Counted from the first letter of the stretch, positions 18,121 through 27,053 are shown. The stretch is 64,000 bases of DNA from Hyphomicrobiales bacterium (GCA_900466575.1 UBMP01000004.1:124001-188000), one strand, 5' to 3'. Notes: a model not told the origin generated them from the sequence alone. Translations and numbers: made by a program.

Positions 18121-20967
18121 ATGTACGAAGCGATTGCGCTCATTTTCGCGGTGATTTCCATTATCCTGCTCCGGCGGGCCGAAACTCGCATTTCCCGGCT
18201 GGAAGACCGGGTGGACGAGCTTGAGGCCCGACCAATGGTCGCCGCTGTCGCATCCGTGGCGGCAGACGCACCGGGGGCGGTGGAAACGCACGAAATGGCC
18301 AGCGCGGCGCCAGCGGTCGATGTCGAGCCGACGGAGATGCAGGAGACCGCCCAGCCGGTCGAGATGGCCGTGCATGTCTCGAAGGATATGCTGCCCGAAC
18401 CTCCTTTGCCCGAGTCTGCCGCGGCCAACGTAGAGCCGCCCAAGCCGCAACAGAGCCTGGAAAGCATGATCGGCGCGCGCTGGCCCGTCTGGGTCGGGGG
18501 GCTGGCGCTGGCGCTCGGCGGCATCTTCATGGTGAAATATTCGATCGAACAGGGCCTTGTGAGCCCGGCTGTCCGACTGACCATGGCAAGCCTGTTCGGC
18601 TTGGTTCTTCTGGCGCTGGGCGAATGGGTGCGCCGCCGCCAGAGCCCGCTCGATCTGCCGGCGCTGAAACATGCGCTGGTGCCCGGTGCGTTGACAGCGG
18701 CCGGCTCCGTCACGCTCTTCGGTGCCATCTATGCGGCGTATGGATTCTATGACTATCTCGGCCCGACGTCGGCCTTCCTCCTCCTCGCCCTTGTGGCGTT
18801 GGTGACGGTCGCGCTTTCGCTGGCCCATGGACAGGCGCTGGCAGGGCTCGGCCTGCTGGCGGCCATGGTGACGCCCGCCCTGATCCAGACCGACAACCCG
18901 AATATCTGGGGCCTCTTTACCTATCTCACGATTGCGTGGTTTGCCACCATGGCCGCGTCGCGCATCCGCCTCTGGAACGTGGTGGCCGCACTGGCCAATC
19001 TGGCGATGCTGATCTGGTATCTGGCCTTCATGGCGACCGTTCCGCTTTACGGTGTGTGGGCGATGGTGCTTTCCGTTGCCTTCATGATGGCCGGGATCGC
19101 CTTCCTTTGGCCCGCAGGTGATGGCGAGCCGGAAGAGGCGGTCGAGGCGGTTACGGAGCCGTCCGCCCATCTGGAGGACGGGACGGCGGTAGAAACATCG
19201 GCCTTCCGCGTCTGGCGCATCCAGGCGCTGCCACGCGTACCGCATCGCTGGGTCCGCATCATGGGCGTGTTGGCGGGGCTTGCCGCCGGCGCGGGGCTTA
19301 TGGTCTTTGGTGGTCTCGACGGCATTTCGACTGTCGAAATGATCCAGTTCGGCGTGCTCTGCACAGCCATTGCCGCCGTGGGCGCATGGCGCTCCTCCGG
19401 CGTCCTCTTCGCACTCGGCGGTGTTGTCGCGGCACTGATCGGCAGCCTCAATGCGGCCACCGGCGATGCCTTCAGCGGCTTGGGCCTGCTGGCCAGCGGC
19501 GAGATGCCGCCGGTCGCTGTCCTCGGTGACAGCCTTGTCGGCCCGCTGCTTGGTCTCGGCCTTGCCTTCGCCGCGCTGGGAGTTCTGGCGCTGTACCGCC
19601 ATGGCCTCAAAGCGACGGCCTATGCGGTGATCTGGTCCTATCTCATGTGGATCGTGCCCTTGACGCTCGCCATGCTGAGCTTCCTCGAATTCGGGAATTT
19701 CACCTTCGACCTGAAGCATGGCGGTACCGGCATTGGCTATGCAGCACTCTTCCTGGCGCTCGCCGTCTGGGTCGAAAAGCGCCTGAACGGCGCGCGCTGG
19801 CGTGATGCCGTGATCGGCGGCCTCGTGACCGGCTCCTTTATGGGCATCGTGCTGGCGCTGCACACCTTGGCCCATTCCGTCGTCACGACGATCCTCGTGG
19901 CCGTCGCGGGTTTTGCCTATCTCTATGCGTCGCGCCTCAAGCCCTGGCCGGCGCTGACCTGGATGATGGGCCTCGCTGGCGTGGTCGTGCTGGCTCGCAT
20001 CGCCTGGCAGCCAAGCCTTGTCGGCGACATGACACTCTCAAAGACGCCGTTCCTGAACCAGTTGCTCCCCGGGTATGGTATCCCGGCAGTGCTCGCCGGT
20101 CTCGGCGCCTATCTGATCAAGGACGGACCGTCGATCCGGGCGCGCAATTTCCTGCAGGCGATGGCCAGCCTTCTCGGCCTGATGACGGTGGCGATCCTCA
20201 CCCGTCATGCGCTGAACGGAGGCACGCTTGCCGGCAATGATCCGACGCTCGGCGAACAGTCGATCTATACGCTGATCGCGGTCGGTGGTTCTGCTGTGCT
20301 GATGACGCTCGACATGAAGAGCCCGTCGCCGGTCTTCCGCTGGGGCTCGATGATCGTCGGAACGATCTCGCTTCTCTCTGCGCTCTTTGCGCATCTGATC
20401 ACGCTGAACCCCTACGTCACCGGCGAACTCACGGGCGAATGGCCCTTCTTCAACCTCCTGCTGCTCGGCTACCTCCTGCCGGCGCTCGGCTATTTCGGGC
20501 TCGCATACTATGCGCGCGGCAAGCGGCCGGTGCCTTACGTGTATGGCCTTGCCGCCGGCGGGGCGGTCATGGCCTTTGCCTGGGTAACGCTCTCCGTCCG
20601 TCGCTTCTGGCAGGGACCAGGGCTTGCCGACTGGAAGGGCTTCGACCAGGCGGAAATGTATGCCTACTCCGTCGTCTGGCTGATCCTCGGCGTCGGACTG
20701 CTGGTGGCGGGTTCGCGCTTTCACGCCAAAAGCCTGCGCCTTGCCTCCGCTGTTCTGGTCTTCGCTTCGGTGCTGAAGGTCTTCCTTATCGACATGTCGA
20801 ACCTGGAAGGCATCTTCCGCGCGGCCTCCTTCATCGGCCTTGGCGCGGTGCTGATCGGCATCGGGCTCTTCTATCAGAAGGTGCTGCGGACCATCGAAAA
20901 GCCGGCTGCCGAAAGCGCTTCTGAAAACGGGTTGTCAGACGAGGCACCGGGCGATACCTCTTCCTGA
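18121..20967 (+). CDS. DUF2339 multi-pass membrane protein (948 aa)
   Basis: A very large integral membrane protein. A short N-terminal hydrophobic segment (residues about 4-18) is followed by a coiled coil (LRRAETRISRLEDRVDELE), an acidic Ala/Pro-rich linker to about residue 110, and then a long series of membrane helices (more than 20 hydrophobic segments) to about residue 925. The signature MIGARWPVWVGGLALALGG marks the DUF2339 family. The family is widespread in Gram-negative bacteria, with no proven function; envelope or cell-surface roles have been suggested on weak grounds. GGAGGA precedes the ATG by seven bases. No gene nearby offers a functional clue. Confidence 0.9.
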   Translation: MYEAIALIFAVISIILLRRAETRISRLEDRVDELEARPMVAAVASVAADAPGAVETHEMASAAPAVDVEPTEMQETAQPVEMAVHVSKDMLPEPPLPESAAANVEPPKPQQSLESMIGARWPVWVGGLALALGGIFMVKYSIEQGLVSPAVRLTMASLFGLVLLALGEWVRRRQSPLDLPALKHALVPGALTAAGSVTLFGAIYAAYGFYDYLGPTSAFLLLALVALVTVALSLAHGQALAGLGLLAAMVTPALIQTDNPNIWGLFTYLTIAWFATMAASRIRLWNVVAALANLAMLIWYLAFMATVPLYGVWAMVLSVAFMMAGIAFLWPAGDGEPEEAVEAVTEPSAHLEDGTAVETSAFRVWRIQALPRVPHRWVRIMGVLAGLAAGAGLMVFGGLDGISTVEMIQFGVLCTAIAAVGAWRSSGVLFALGGVVAALIGSLNAATGDAFSGLGLLASGEMPPVAVLGDSLVGPLLGLGLAFAALGVLALYRHGLKATAYAVIWSYLMWIVPLTLAMLSFLEFGNFTFDLKHGGTGIGYAALFLALAVWVEKRLNGARWRDAVIGGLVTGSFMGIVLALHTLAHSVVTTILVAVAGFAYLYASRLKPWPALTWMMGLAGVVVLARIAWQPSLVGDMTLSKTPFLNQLLPGYGIPAVLAGLGAYLIKDGPSIRARNFLQAMASLLGLMTVAILTRHALNGGTLAGNDPTLGEQSIYTLIAVGGSAVLMTLDMKSPSPVFRWGSMIVGTISLLSALFAHLITLNPYVTGELTGEWPFFNLLLLGYLLPALGYFGLAYYARGKRPVPYVYGLAAGGAVMAFAWVTLSVRRFWQGPGLADWKGFDQAEMYAYSVVWLILGVGLLVAGSRFHAKSLRLASAVLVFASVLKVFLIDMSNLEGIFRAASFIGLGAVLIGIGLFYQKVLRTIEKPAAESASENGLSDEAPGDTSS

Positions 20968-20985
20968 CACCCATCAGGAGCCTTC

Positions 20986-21636
20986 ATGTCCAACCTCGCC
21001 GATGCCTTCAAGCCGCATGAGAGCCTTGCGGCTCAACTGATTCCCCACGCTTGCGAATCCGACGACGGCTCGCATGACATTGCCCATATCCTGCGCGTCT
21101 TCCGGAATGCCATGCGCATTCATGCGGAAGAGGGTGGGAACGGCGCGGTGCTGGCCGCTGCCGTGCTGCTGCATGACTGCGTATCGGTCGAGAAGAACTC
21201 GCCGCTGCGCGCCCAGGCCTCCCGGCTTGCTGCGGAAAAGGCATCGGGCATTCTCGCCGGTCTTGGTTGGCGGGCCGGTGACATCGCCGCCGTGGCGCAT
21301 GCGGTCCTCACGCATTCCTTCTCCGCCGGCATTCCCCCGGAGACCATCGAGGCAAAAATCCTGCAGGATGCCGACCGGCTGGATGCCATCGGCGCCATCG
21401 GCGTGGCGCGCTGCTTCTATATCGGTGGGCGGATGAATTCCGGCCTTCATGATGTCACCGATCCACGCGCCGAAACGCGCGATCTGGACGACAAGCGTTT
21501 CGCGATCGACCATTTCCCGGTCAAGCTCTTCAAGCTGGCCGACGGCTTCCAGACGGCGACGGGCCGCCGCATGGCCACCGAGCGCCACGAACGCCTTGTC
21601 GCCTTCTATAATGACTTCCTCGAGGAGATCGCCTGA
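20986..21636 (+). CDS. HD-domain phosphohydrolase
   Basis: The 216-residue protein has a complete HD metal-binding set: DIAHILRVFRNA, LLHDCVSVEKNSP (His-Asp pair near residue 64) and the later Asp in DADRLDAIGAIG (about residue 130). This is the YedJ-like group of small metal-dependent phosphohydrolases. The substrate is unknown. CAGGAG precedes the ATG by six bases. The stop overlaps the ATG of the MOSC gene (TGATG), indicating co-translation. Confidence 0.87.
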   Translation: MSNLADAFKPHESLAAQLIPHACESDDGSHDIAHILRVFRNAMRIHAEEGGNGAVLAAAVLLHDCVSVEKNSPLRAQASRLAAEKASGILAGLGWRAGDIAAVAHAVLTHSFSAGIPPETIEAKILQDADRLDAIGAIGVARCFYIGGRMNSGLHDVTDPRAETRDLDDKRFAIDHFPVKLFKLADGFQTATGRRMATERHERLVAFYNDFLEEIA

Positions 21637-22478
21637 TGCGTATCGAAAGCATGCATATCTATCCGGTAAAGAGCATGCGCGGCATTCCCGTCGAGCGCAC
21701 CATCCTGACCGCCTCCGGCCTGCTGGGCGACCGCCGTTTCATGGTCGTCGATCCGGACGGCCACTTTATCACCCAGCGTGAATGCGCCGCCCTCGCGCAG
21801 ATCCAGGCGCTGCCCCAGGCGGGGTACTTGCTCCTTCGCAGGGGTGAGGAGGAGGCGAGGGTCGCCATCCCGACTGAGCCGCGCATGAAGGTCGCCGTCT
21901 GGCGCTCCATCGTCGATGCGGCCGTCGCGGCAGAGAGCGTCAACGAAATCCTCTCACGCTGGATCGGCCGCGACGCCAGGCTCGTCTTTGCGGATGCGAT
22001 GGCCGTGCGCGTCGCCAACCCCGAATGGGCGGGCGACGACGTGCCGATGGGATTTGCCGATGGCTATCCGGTTCTGGTGACCACGACGGGCTCGCTGGCC
22101 GCGTTGAATCGGTATCTTCGCGAACAAGGCCAGATGATTGTGGGCATGGAGCGTTTCCGTCCCAACATCGTGATCGATTGCGATGAGGAATGGGCCGAGG
22201 ATGGCTGGGCGGCCATCGAGATCGGCGGGGTGCGGCTCGATCTGGTGAAGCCCTGCGAGCGCTGCGTGATTACGACGCAGGACCAGATGACGGGAGAACA
22301 GGGCAAGGGCGACCCGTTGCCGGCCGTGCGACATCTGCATTTTTCCACCGACCGCCGTGCGCCCGGACCGATCTTCGGCTGGAATGCGGTTCCGCGCGGA
22401 CAGGTTGAACTGCGTTCGGGCGATCCAGTCAGGGTCGTCGAGAGCCGGAAGGAAATATGGCCGTTCAAGGTGCGGTGA
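21636..22478 (+). CDS. MOSC-domain protein (YcbX-like)
   Basis: The 280-residue protein has an N-terminal MOSC_N beta-barrel domain (YPVKSMRGIPVE, GDRRFMVVD) and a C-terminal MOSC domain with the sulfur-carrying cysteine region KPCERCVITTQD (residues about 207-218). YcbX-type MOSC proteins bind molybdenum cofactor and reduce N-hydroxylated compounds. A 2Fe-2S domain is absent, so an external electron donor would be needed. Coupled translation with the upstream HD gene is shown by the overlap. Confidence 0.88.
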   Translation: MRIESMHIYPVKSMRGIPVERTILTASGLLGDRRFMVVDPDGHFITQRECAALAQIQALPQAGYLLLRRGEEEARVAIPTEPRMKVAVWRSIVDAAVAAESVNEILSRWIGRDARLVFADAMAVRVANPEWAGDDVPMGFADGYPVLVTTTGSLAALNRYLREQGQMIVGMERFRPNIVIDCDEEWAEDGWAAIEIGGVRLDLVKPCERCVITTQDQMTGEQGKGDPLPAVRHLHFSTDRRAPGPIFGWNAVPRGQVELRSGDPVRVVESRKEIWPFKVR

Positions 22479-23002
22479 ATCGACTTCGCGTCTGCGGACC
22501 TCTGGCCGGAGCCCGCAAACCGCTCGCGCCTGCGAGACGAGGCCTGAATCCGCTGTGCGCCGCAATAAAGAAGTATGGCGTTTTGGAGATTCAGATTTCC
22601 TCAATTATGGCATCGGGAACGTTTTTTGTCTTGAAACCGTAATATCCGCAGATGGAAAAAATTTAATTCTAAATTTGGCGAGGGACCCGTTGACGAATGC
22701 AGGGCTCGCTCCTACCTTCTGCCCACGCAAATCGGAGTGGTTCGGACGAGCCCTCAGCGACTTGCGTGCTGTGCCTCAATAGGCCAGCTGAGCCGTTCGG
22801 AGGAATGTATGGTGTTTGACAACAACGTTCGTGATGTTCTCTCCTGGCGTGTATCCCGCGTGACGATGATCTCTGGCGCGAGGTGTCGCCAGCTTTGCAG
22901 CCAGCTTTGCCGAATGTGACCCGGGTCGCCCCGGATCGTCAGCAATTCAATTCGCAAATGATGTCTTGAGATCAAGCAGCTTACTGCTGCGGGAGAATAC
23001 CT
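22479..23002. other. Gene-poor 524-base interval
   Basis: This interval has no long coding frame. It contains an unusually AT-rich stretch (about 22610-22680, with runs of A and T) inside otherwise GC-rich DNA, and one short frame with a good ribosome binding site at 22809. No terminator, repeat or RNA gene could be recognised with confidence. The AT-rich part could hold promoters for the genes to the right or be a remnant of acquired DNA. Confidence 0.4.
22809..22919 (+). CDS. Possible short ORF (36 aa)
   Basis: A 36-codon frame starts at an ATG four bases after GGAGGA (22799-22804). It encodes MVFDNNVRDVLSWRVSRV and ends with a Cys/Arg-rich tail. I do not recognise it, and the codon content gives little support. 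The strong ribosome binding site is the main argument for translation. Confidence 0.25.
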   Translation: MVFDNNVRDVLSWRVSRVTMISGARCRQLCSQLCRM

Positions 23003-23191
23003 ATGAACAAGCAGGTCATTGAACACGCCGGTATTCCGGTGGGAATCGTGATTCCAGATGGTGACGCGATGAAGTTCATCGCCGTCAAATTCCCGGTGAT
23101 CGATCTGGATGGGGCCCGTTATCGCGACGCCGAAGAGGCGCGCCGGGCCATCCGCCGCCACATTGAGAAGAGCCCGCCCGCTTACATGTAA
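23003..23191 (+). CDS. Small conserved-looking hypothetical protein (62 aa)
   Basis: The 62-residue product reads as a compact alpha/beta protein: two beta-strand segments (IPVGIVIPDG, FIAVKFPVIDLDG) followed by an amphipathic helix (DAEEARRAIRRHIEK). GGGAGA is seven bases before the ATG and a strong intrinsic terminator follows 40 bases after the stop, so it is a complete short transcription unit. No family is recognised and there is no signal peptide or catalytic motif. Confidence 0.6.
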   Translation: MNKQVIEHAGIPVGIVIPDGDAMKFIAVKFPVIDLDGARYRDAEEARRAIRRHIEKSPPAYM

Positions 23192-23231
23192 GCGGAAGGC
23201 ATTTCGATCTCGTCACGCACAATCGACAAAG

Positions 23232-23260
23232 GCCGATCGCCCGAAAGGGCGGTCGGCTTT
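23232..23260 (+). terminator. Rho-independent terminator after the 62-aa gene
   Basis: GCCGATCGCCC (23232-23242) pairs with GGGCGGTCGGC (23247-23257) with one G-U pair around a GAAA tetraloop and is followed by TTTCGCATTT. AAAG lies just before the stem, so it may work in both directions. Confidence 0.8.
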
Positions 23261-23286
23261 CGCATTTGCATCTGGATGCGCGGCGA

Positions 23287-23315
23287 TTGGCAATTTTTGA
23301 CAATGGTTGTACAGT
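23287..23315 (+). promoter_or_regulatory. Candidate sigma-70-type promoter for the ParD/ParE locus
   Basis: TTGGCA (23287-23292) and TACAGT (23310-23315) are separated by exactly 17 bases, 31 bases upstream of the antitoxin ATG. A TGTACA palindrome overlaps the -10, as expected if the antitoxin represses its own promoter. Confidence 0.35.
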
Positions 23316-23345
23316 GATCGGGAACAACACACGCGAGGCCACGCC

Positions 23346-23609
23346 ATGCCCACGATGAATGTATCGCTCACGCCCGAATTCGTTCGCTTCATCGAAGGGG
23401 AAGTCGAAAGCGGTGCATACGCCTCCGCCAGCGAAGTGGTCCGCGATGCGCTGCGGCTGTTGCAGACGGGGCGGGAGGAGCGGGCGCTCCGTCTGGAGCA
23501 ATTGAGGACGGCCGTCGAGTCTGGCCTTGGGCAGATGGAGCGGGGGGAACTTTCGACCCGCTCGCTCGATGACATTTTCGATTCCGTTGCTGCCGAGGTT
23601 GGCCGGTGA
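23346..23609 (+). CDS. ParD-like ribbon-helix-helix antitoxin
   Basis: The 87-residue protein has the ribbon-helix-helix start of ParD antitoxins (MNVSLTPEFVRFIEGEVESG, ASASEVVRDALRLLQ) and a C-terminal acidic/helical toxin-binding tail. GAGG is seven bases before the ATG, which selects 23346 over an upstream in-frame TTG. The stop overlaps the toxin start by four bases, the usual coupling in type II systems. The toxin reading frame is broken, so this antitoxin may be without its partner. Confidence 0.85.
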   Translation: MPTMNVSLTPEFVRFIEGEVESGAYASASEVVRDALRLLQTGREERALRLEQLRTAVESGLGQMERGELSTRSLDDIFDSVAAEVGR

Positions 23610-23954
23610 CAATCCGCTTTACCCGCGATGCGGATGCGGACCTTATTGAGATTCTACGCTATACCCGCGACGAATTTGGCCTTTCACAGGCGGCCACCTA
23701 CAAGGCCATCATGAGCCGTGCTTTCGATATGATTGAAAGCGATCCAATGCGCGCCGGCAGTCGCCTCCCAGAGCAATTCGGCCCACAGGTGAGACAGTTT
23801 CACCTTGGCAGTGCCGCCGGTCGCAAAAGGTCGTGCAGCGCACATCGTCATCTATCATGTTGGGGAAAACAGCGTGCGAGGTCTCACGGTCACGGTTCTC
23901 CGCATCCTCCACGAACGCATGGACCCCGACCTTCATCTTGGAAGCAAGCCGTAA
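23606..23954 (+). pseudogene. ParE/RelE-family toxin, frameshifted
   Basis: The frame starting at 23606 encodes a clear ParE-like N-terminus (MTIRFTRDADADLIEILRYT, then FDMIESDPMRAGSRLPE and VRQFHLGSAAG) but then changes into Arg/His/Pro-rich sequence. The usual C-terminus, AAHIVIYHVG...LTVTVLRILHERMDPDLHL, continues in the +1 frame from about 23830 to a stop at 23952-23954. The whole span is 349 bases, one more than a multiple of three, so a single-base insertion (or two-base loss) between about 23805 and 23835 explains it. This may be a natural inactivation or a sequencing error; the C-terminal part is otherwise intact. Confidence 0.75.
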
Positions 23955-23957
23955 GCG

Positions 23958-24473
23958 CTATTCCCCGAAGCTCAGCACAAAAGGCTTCTCACCGACGAAC
24001 TCCGCCCCGCGCCCAATGGCTCGCACAGCGTCCACGAGCCTTCCCTCGCGCTTGAGCAGACCGTCGGCGATCTCGATCAGCCGCGAATTGGGTGTGGCTT
24101 GCGGCGATGCCGCCCGCAGGTCGCGAGCGAGCGCGGCGTCGTCGAGATCCGGCCTGACGGAGAGTGCTGCAATCAGCGCGGCCGCCGGGGAGCGGGACAC
24201 GCCATACCAGCAATGCACGAGCAGCGGCGCCGACTGATCCCAGCCACGCGCGAAGTCGATGATGGCGGCCACATGCTCTTCTTGCGGATGAACGAGCCCG
24301 CGCGCCGGATTGGCCACATCGTTGACGCCCAGCTTCAGGTGGCGCGCCGCGTCGATCACCCCGGGGCGGTGGAAATGCTGGTTCTCGGCCAGCAGCGAGA
24401 TCATTTCCCGCGCCTTCATCTTCACGGCAACTTCGGCGATGCGGGAGAGGGGGGAAACGGCAATAATTGGCAT
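23958..24473 (-). CDS. Dual-specificity/tyrosine-type protein phosphatase
   Basis: The 171-residue protein has the P-loop HCWYGVSRSPAA (H-C-x5-R-S) of cysteine phosphatases at about residues 90-101, and a general-acid region upstream. It belongs to the small family of rhizobial DSP-like proteins, and substrates are unknown. The ATG at 24473 has GAGG spaced six bases upstream; a GTG at 24485 overlapping the upstream stop is the alternative. The HD nucleotidase gene lies directly upstream on the same strand, so the two are probably co-transcribed. Confidence 0.82.
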   Translation of the reverse strand: MPIIAVSPLSRIAEVAVKMKAREMISLLAENQHFHRPGVIDAARHLKLGVNDVANPARGLVHPQEEHVAAIIDFARGWDQSAPLLVHCWYGVSRSPAAALIAALSVRPDLDDAALARDLRAASPQATPNSRLIEIADGLLKREGRLVDAVRAIGRGAEFVGEKPFVLSFGE

Positions 24474-24481
24474 GGTCTGCC

Positions 24482-25087
24482 TCACGCGCCACGCATGGCG
24501 CAGATGGCTTCGAAACGTGCGGCAAACAGGGCCTGCGCCTCCATGGCCGGCAGCGGATCAAGGATCAGCATCTCTGCGGTAATGTCGCGCGGCTGGCCGA
24601 AAAACTTTCGCGCCTCGTCCGAGGTGAATCCGGCCAGGGTTGTTGCCTCGAAATAGGCGGACACCGTGTCGGCTTTCTTGATCGCCGCTTTCAGGGCCTT
24701 TGGCGTTTCCGCCGGAAGGCCGAAGGCGACGTGGATCGCACCTTCAAGTCGCTTCTCAACCGCCTTGTAGCCGCCGCCGACCACGGCCTTGAAGGGCGAG
24801 ATCATGTCGCCGATCACATATTCCGGCGCGTCATGCAGCAGCGCGGTCAGGAGTTCGTCGGCGCTGGCGGTCTTGTTCTGCCGGTGGAAGATGGCCTCGA
24901 CGCAGAGCGAATGCTGCGCCACCGAAAAGGCATGCGCGCCGCGCGTCTGGCCGTTCCACCGCGCCATGCGGGCGAGCCCGTGGGCAATGTCAACGAGTTC
25001 GACGTCGAGCGGTGACGGGTCCAGCAGATCGAGCCTGCGGCCGGAAAGCATGCGCTGCCAGGCACGGACTTCCTTCTTCACCGCCAA
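24482..25087 (-). CDS. YfbR-like HD-domain nucleotidase
   Basis: The 201-residue protein carries the HD motif set of 5'-deoxynucleotidases: HAFSVAQHS (first His), LLHDAPEYVIGD (HD pair, about residues 85-96) and KKADTVSAYF (distal Asp). E. coli YfbR removes phosphate from deoxynucleoside monophosphates; the same activity is likely here but not certain, as the sequence is longer at the N-terminus (LSGRRLDLLDPSP). It is separated from ygfZ by three bases and precedes the phosphatase gene. Confidence 0.82.
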   Translation of the reverse strand: MAVKKEVRAWQRMLSGRRLDLLDPSPLDVELVDIAHGLARMARWNGQTRGAHAFSVAQHSLCVEAIFHRQNKTASADELLTALLHDAPEYVIGDMISPFKAVVGGGYKAVEKRLEGAIHVAFGLPAETPKALKAAIKKADTVSAYFEATTLAGFTSDEARKFFGQPRDITAEMLILDPLPAMEAQALFAARFEAICAMRGA

Positions 25088-25090
25088 GGC

Positions 25091-25921
25091 TCAGTCCTCG
25101 CTCTCGGCGTTGAGGAACTCGAGGCCGGACCATGCGGGAAGCGCAACCGTCACCGGCACCTCGCCGGCCACGATGGGTGTTCCGGAGGCAAGGGCGGTGC
25201 CGGCGCGATCGATGCGGATGATGGCAAGTCCGGTCTGGCCGGCAACCGTGCCCAGTTCACCGATGACCTTGCCGCCGGTCCGGATTTCGGTGCCGGAAGC
25301 AGGAAGGTCTGTCTCGGCGGAAACCGTCACCAGCCGGCGCCGGGCGGTCGAGCGGTGCTGCATGCGCGACACCACTTCCTGGCCGACATAGCAGCCCTTC
25401 TTGAAGGACACACCGCCGGATTTGTCGAAAAGGATGTCGTGCGGGAAGGCGTCCTGCAGGGTAAAATCGGCACCGGCTTCCGGAACCCCGGCTTCCGCGC
25501 GCAAGGCATCGTAGCCTTCCGCCGAGCCGCTGCCGCCGGGCAGGCGATAAAGATCAATGCCGGCCTTGGCGAAGCGCAGATCCGCTGCGGCGCCATGCGG
25601 CCGAGCCTCGCCCCAGACCACCGTCGCGCCTTTCTCGTCACGCTTGGCGATGTCGACCTTGGCGCGCAGCTTGTACATCGTCAGGCGCTTGATCAGCGCG
25701 TCGAGAACCTCGGCATCCGTCTCGATGAGAAAACCGTCGTCCATCCTCGAGATCATGAAGAAGAACATGATCTTGCCCTGCGGTGTCAGCAAGGCGCCGG
25801 GCGCGGCAGCGCCCGTTTCCAGCGTGTCGAGATCGGTCGTTATCAGTCCTTGCAGAAAGTCGGACGCATCCGGTCCGGAGACCGTGAACCAGCCCCGCAA
25901 CGCAAGGAAAGCACGGGCCAT
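25091..25921 (-). CDS. ygfZ: Folate-binding protein YgfZ (iron-sulfur cluster maintenance)
   Basis: The 276-residue protein is related to the GcvT aminomethyltransferase fold and has the diagnostic motif KKGCYVGQEVVSRM (residues about 188-201), which includes the essential cysteine. YgfZ uses tetrahydrofolate in the assembly or repair of certain iron-sulfur proteins. The ATG at 25921 was chosen over an in-frame TTG two codons upstream that overlaps the preceding gene's stop. It is in a minus-strand run with the HD nucleotidase and phosphatase genes. Confidence 0.92.
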   Translation of the reverse strand: MARAFLALRGWFTVSGPDASDFLQGLITTDLDTLETGAAAPGALLTPQGKIMFFFMISRMDDGFLIETDAEVLDALIKRLTMYKLRAKVDIAKRDEKGATVVWGEARPHGAAADLRFAKAGIDLYRLPGGSGSAEGYDALRAEAGVPEAGADFTLQDAFPHDILFDKSGGVSFKKGCYVGQEVVSRMQHRSTARRRLVTVSAETDLPASGTEIRTGGKVIGELGTVAGQTGLAIIRIDRAGTALASGTPIVAGEVPVTVALPAWSGLEFLNAESED

Positions 25922-25923
25922 GA

Positions 25924-26616
25924 TCAATTGCCCGAGATGAACTGCTTCAGCTTGCCGTCAGCCGCGATGCCGACGCGGTAGAAATTGTAGCTGCCATATT
26001 CCTGCATGTCGGCGAAGTCACCGGCAGTGACGAGGCGCATGAGGTCGACCTTCTCGGCCGGCGACAGTGTCTTGACATCCTTTTGGGTGAAATAGGGCCA
26101 GACATACATGTCGTTTGCCGTGCCGGCCCCCACATGGGCATAGCCCGTCGAGAGCACGTCGAGCATGATGGAGAGTACTTCCAGTCCGTCGGCATCGCCG
26201 GACATGTCCTTAAGCGCCGATTCCGGATTGGCATTGGTGTTGTCGGGTCCGAGATCGGCCTGGCCGGCCTTCAGCAATGCCGCAATCTTCGTGACGTCGC
26301 CGGCGGTGGCCGCGTCGATGATTTCCTGGCGCGTTTTCTGAACGGCGGGGGGTGCCTTGGTGAAGTCGAAGGAAATTTCGACCGGACCCTTCGCCTTCGT
26401 GGCATCGGCGCCGGCGGCGGGCTTGCTGTCGGTCGCGGCCGGCGACGTTGCGGCGGGCGCCGTCGCTGCCGGTGCGCTTGCGGCGGGCGGTGTCTGCTGC
26501 AGATCGCTCAGCGCGTAGGCGGGCGCGCCAAGCGCCAGCCATGCCGGCACGAGCGCCGCGGCGAGAGAGGACTTGATGAAGCTGGAACGACGTGTGCGAC
26601 CGGATGCGATCTGCAT
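25924..26616 (-). CDS. Exported hypothetical protein (230 aa)
   Basis: The precursor has an N-terminal Arg-rich stretch and a hydrophobic signal region (about residues 16-36, ending APAYALS). An Ala/Pro/Thr-rich linker (about 40-75) leads to a folded C-terminal domain of about 150 residues with YVWPYFTQKDVKTLSPAEK. I recognise this last part as a conserved domain of periplasmic proteins in rhizobia without known function. AGGA is seven bases before the ATG. It ends two bases before the ygfZ ATG, so the two are likely in one transcript. Confidence 0.65.
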   Translation of the reverse strand: MQIASGRTRRSSFIKSSLAAALVPAWLALGAPAYALSDLQQTPPAASAPAATAPAATSPAATDSKPAAGADATKAKGPVEISFDFTKAPPAVQKTRQEIIDAATAGDVTKIAALLKAGQADLGPDNTNANPESALKDMSGDADGLEVLSIMLDVLSTGYAHVGAGTANDMYVWPYFTQKDVKTLSPAEKVDLMRLVTAGDFADMQEYGSYNFYRVGIAADGKLKQFISGN

Positions 26617-26689
26617 GGGTATGTCCTATCTGATGCTTAGCCTCATGGGAGCGTGAGGCCTTGAATTGTATCGCCGGATTATGGCTGCG

Positions 26690-26947
26690 CTATTGCAGCG
26701 TGCGCTCGGGCGAGAATTCGCCGGCAAGCATGCGCTCGCGCAAATTCTCCAGCATGGCTTCTGCGCCGGCTTCGCCATGGATGCGGACCGTCTCGCGCAT
26801 TGCCAGAGCAATCGCGGCATCGGCGATGATTTCCGGCTCGATGCCGTCTGCCATGCCATCAGCCCAGGCCTCGTTCTGATACTCGAGCGCTGCCTGCATT
26901 TTTTCATGGACGATCATGTCGTCAAGTTCGGAAAGGCTTTGTTCCAT
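26690..26947 (-). CDS. Small helical hypothetical protein (85 aa)
   Basis: The 85-residue product is mostly helical and acidic (MEQSLSELDDMIVHEKMQAALEY, then ADAAIALAMRETVRIHGEAG). It has no membrane segment, signal peptide or known motif. AGGGA sits seven bases before the ATG, and the frame does not overlap neighbours. A competing frame at 26626-26907 on the same strand is Arg/Ser-rich and looks like a shadow. Confidence 0.55.
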   Translation of the reverse strand: MEQSLSELDDMIVHEKMQAALEYQNEAWADGMADGIEPEIIADAAIALAMRETVRIHGEAGAEAMLENLRERMLAGEFSPERTLQ

Positions 26948-27053
26948 TTCGCAGTCCCTGGCGGAAGGGTTTATTCCTTACCGCTCTCTTAACAACATTA
27001 GCAGCCTTTTTCCTATACGACACGGCTTGCCACGAAAAGGGGTGAATAATTCG

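Noticed and set aside
17470-19875. An 801-codon open frame on the minus strand opposite recO, the thioesterase and the DUF2339 gene
   Set aside because: It is antisense to three well-supported genes, is rich in Arg/His/Gly, has no domain resemblance and is expected from GC-rich codon use on the other strand.
23346-23954. A working type II toxin-antitoxin system
   Set aside because: As read, the toxin frame is broken, so it cannot be called functional without correcting the sequence.
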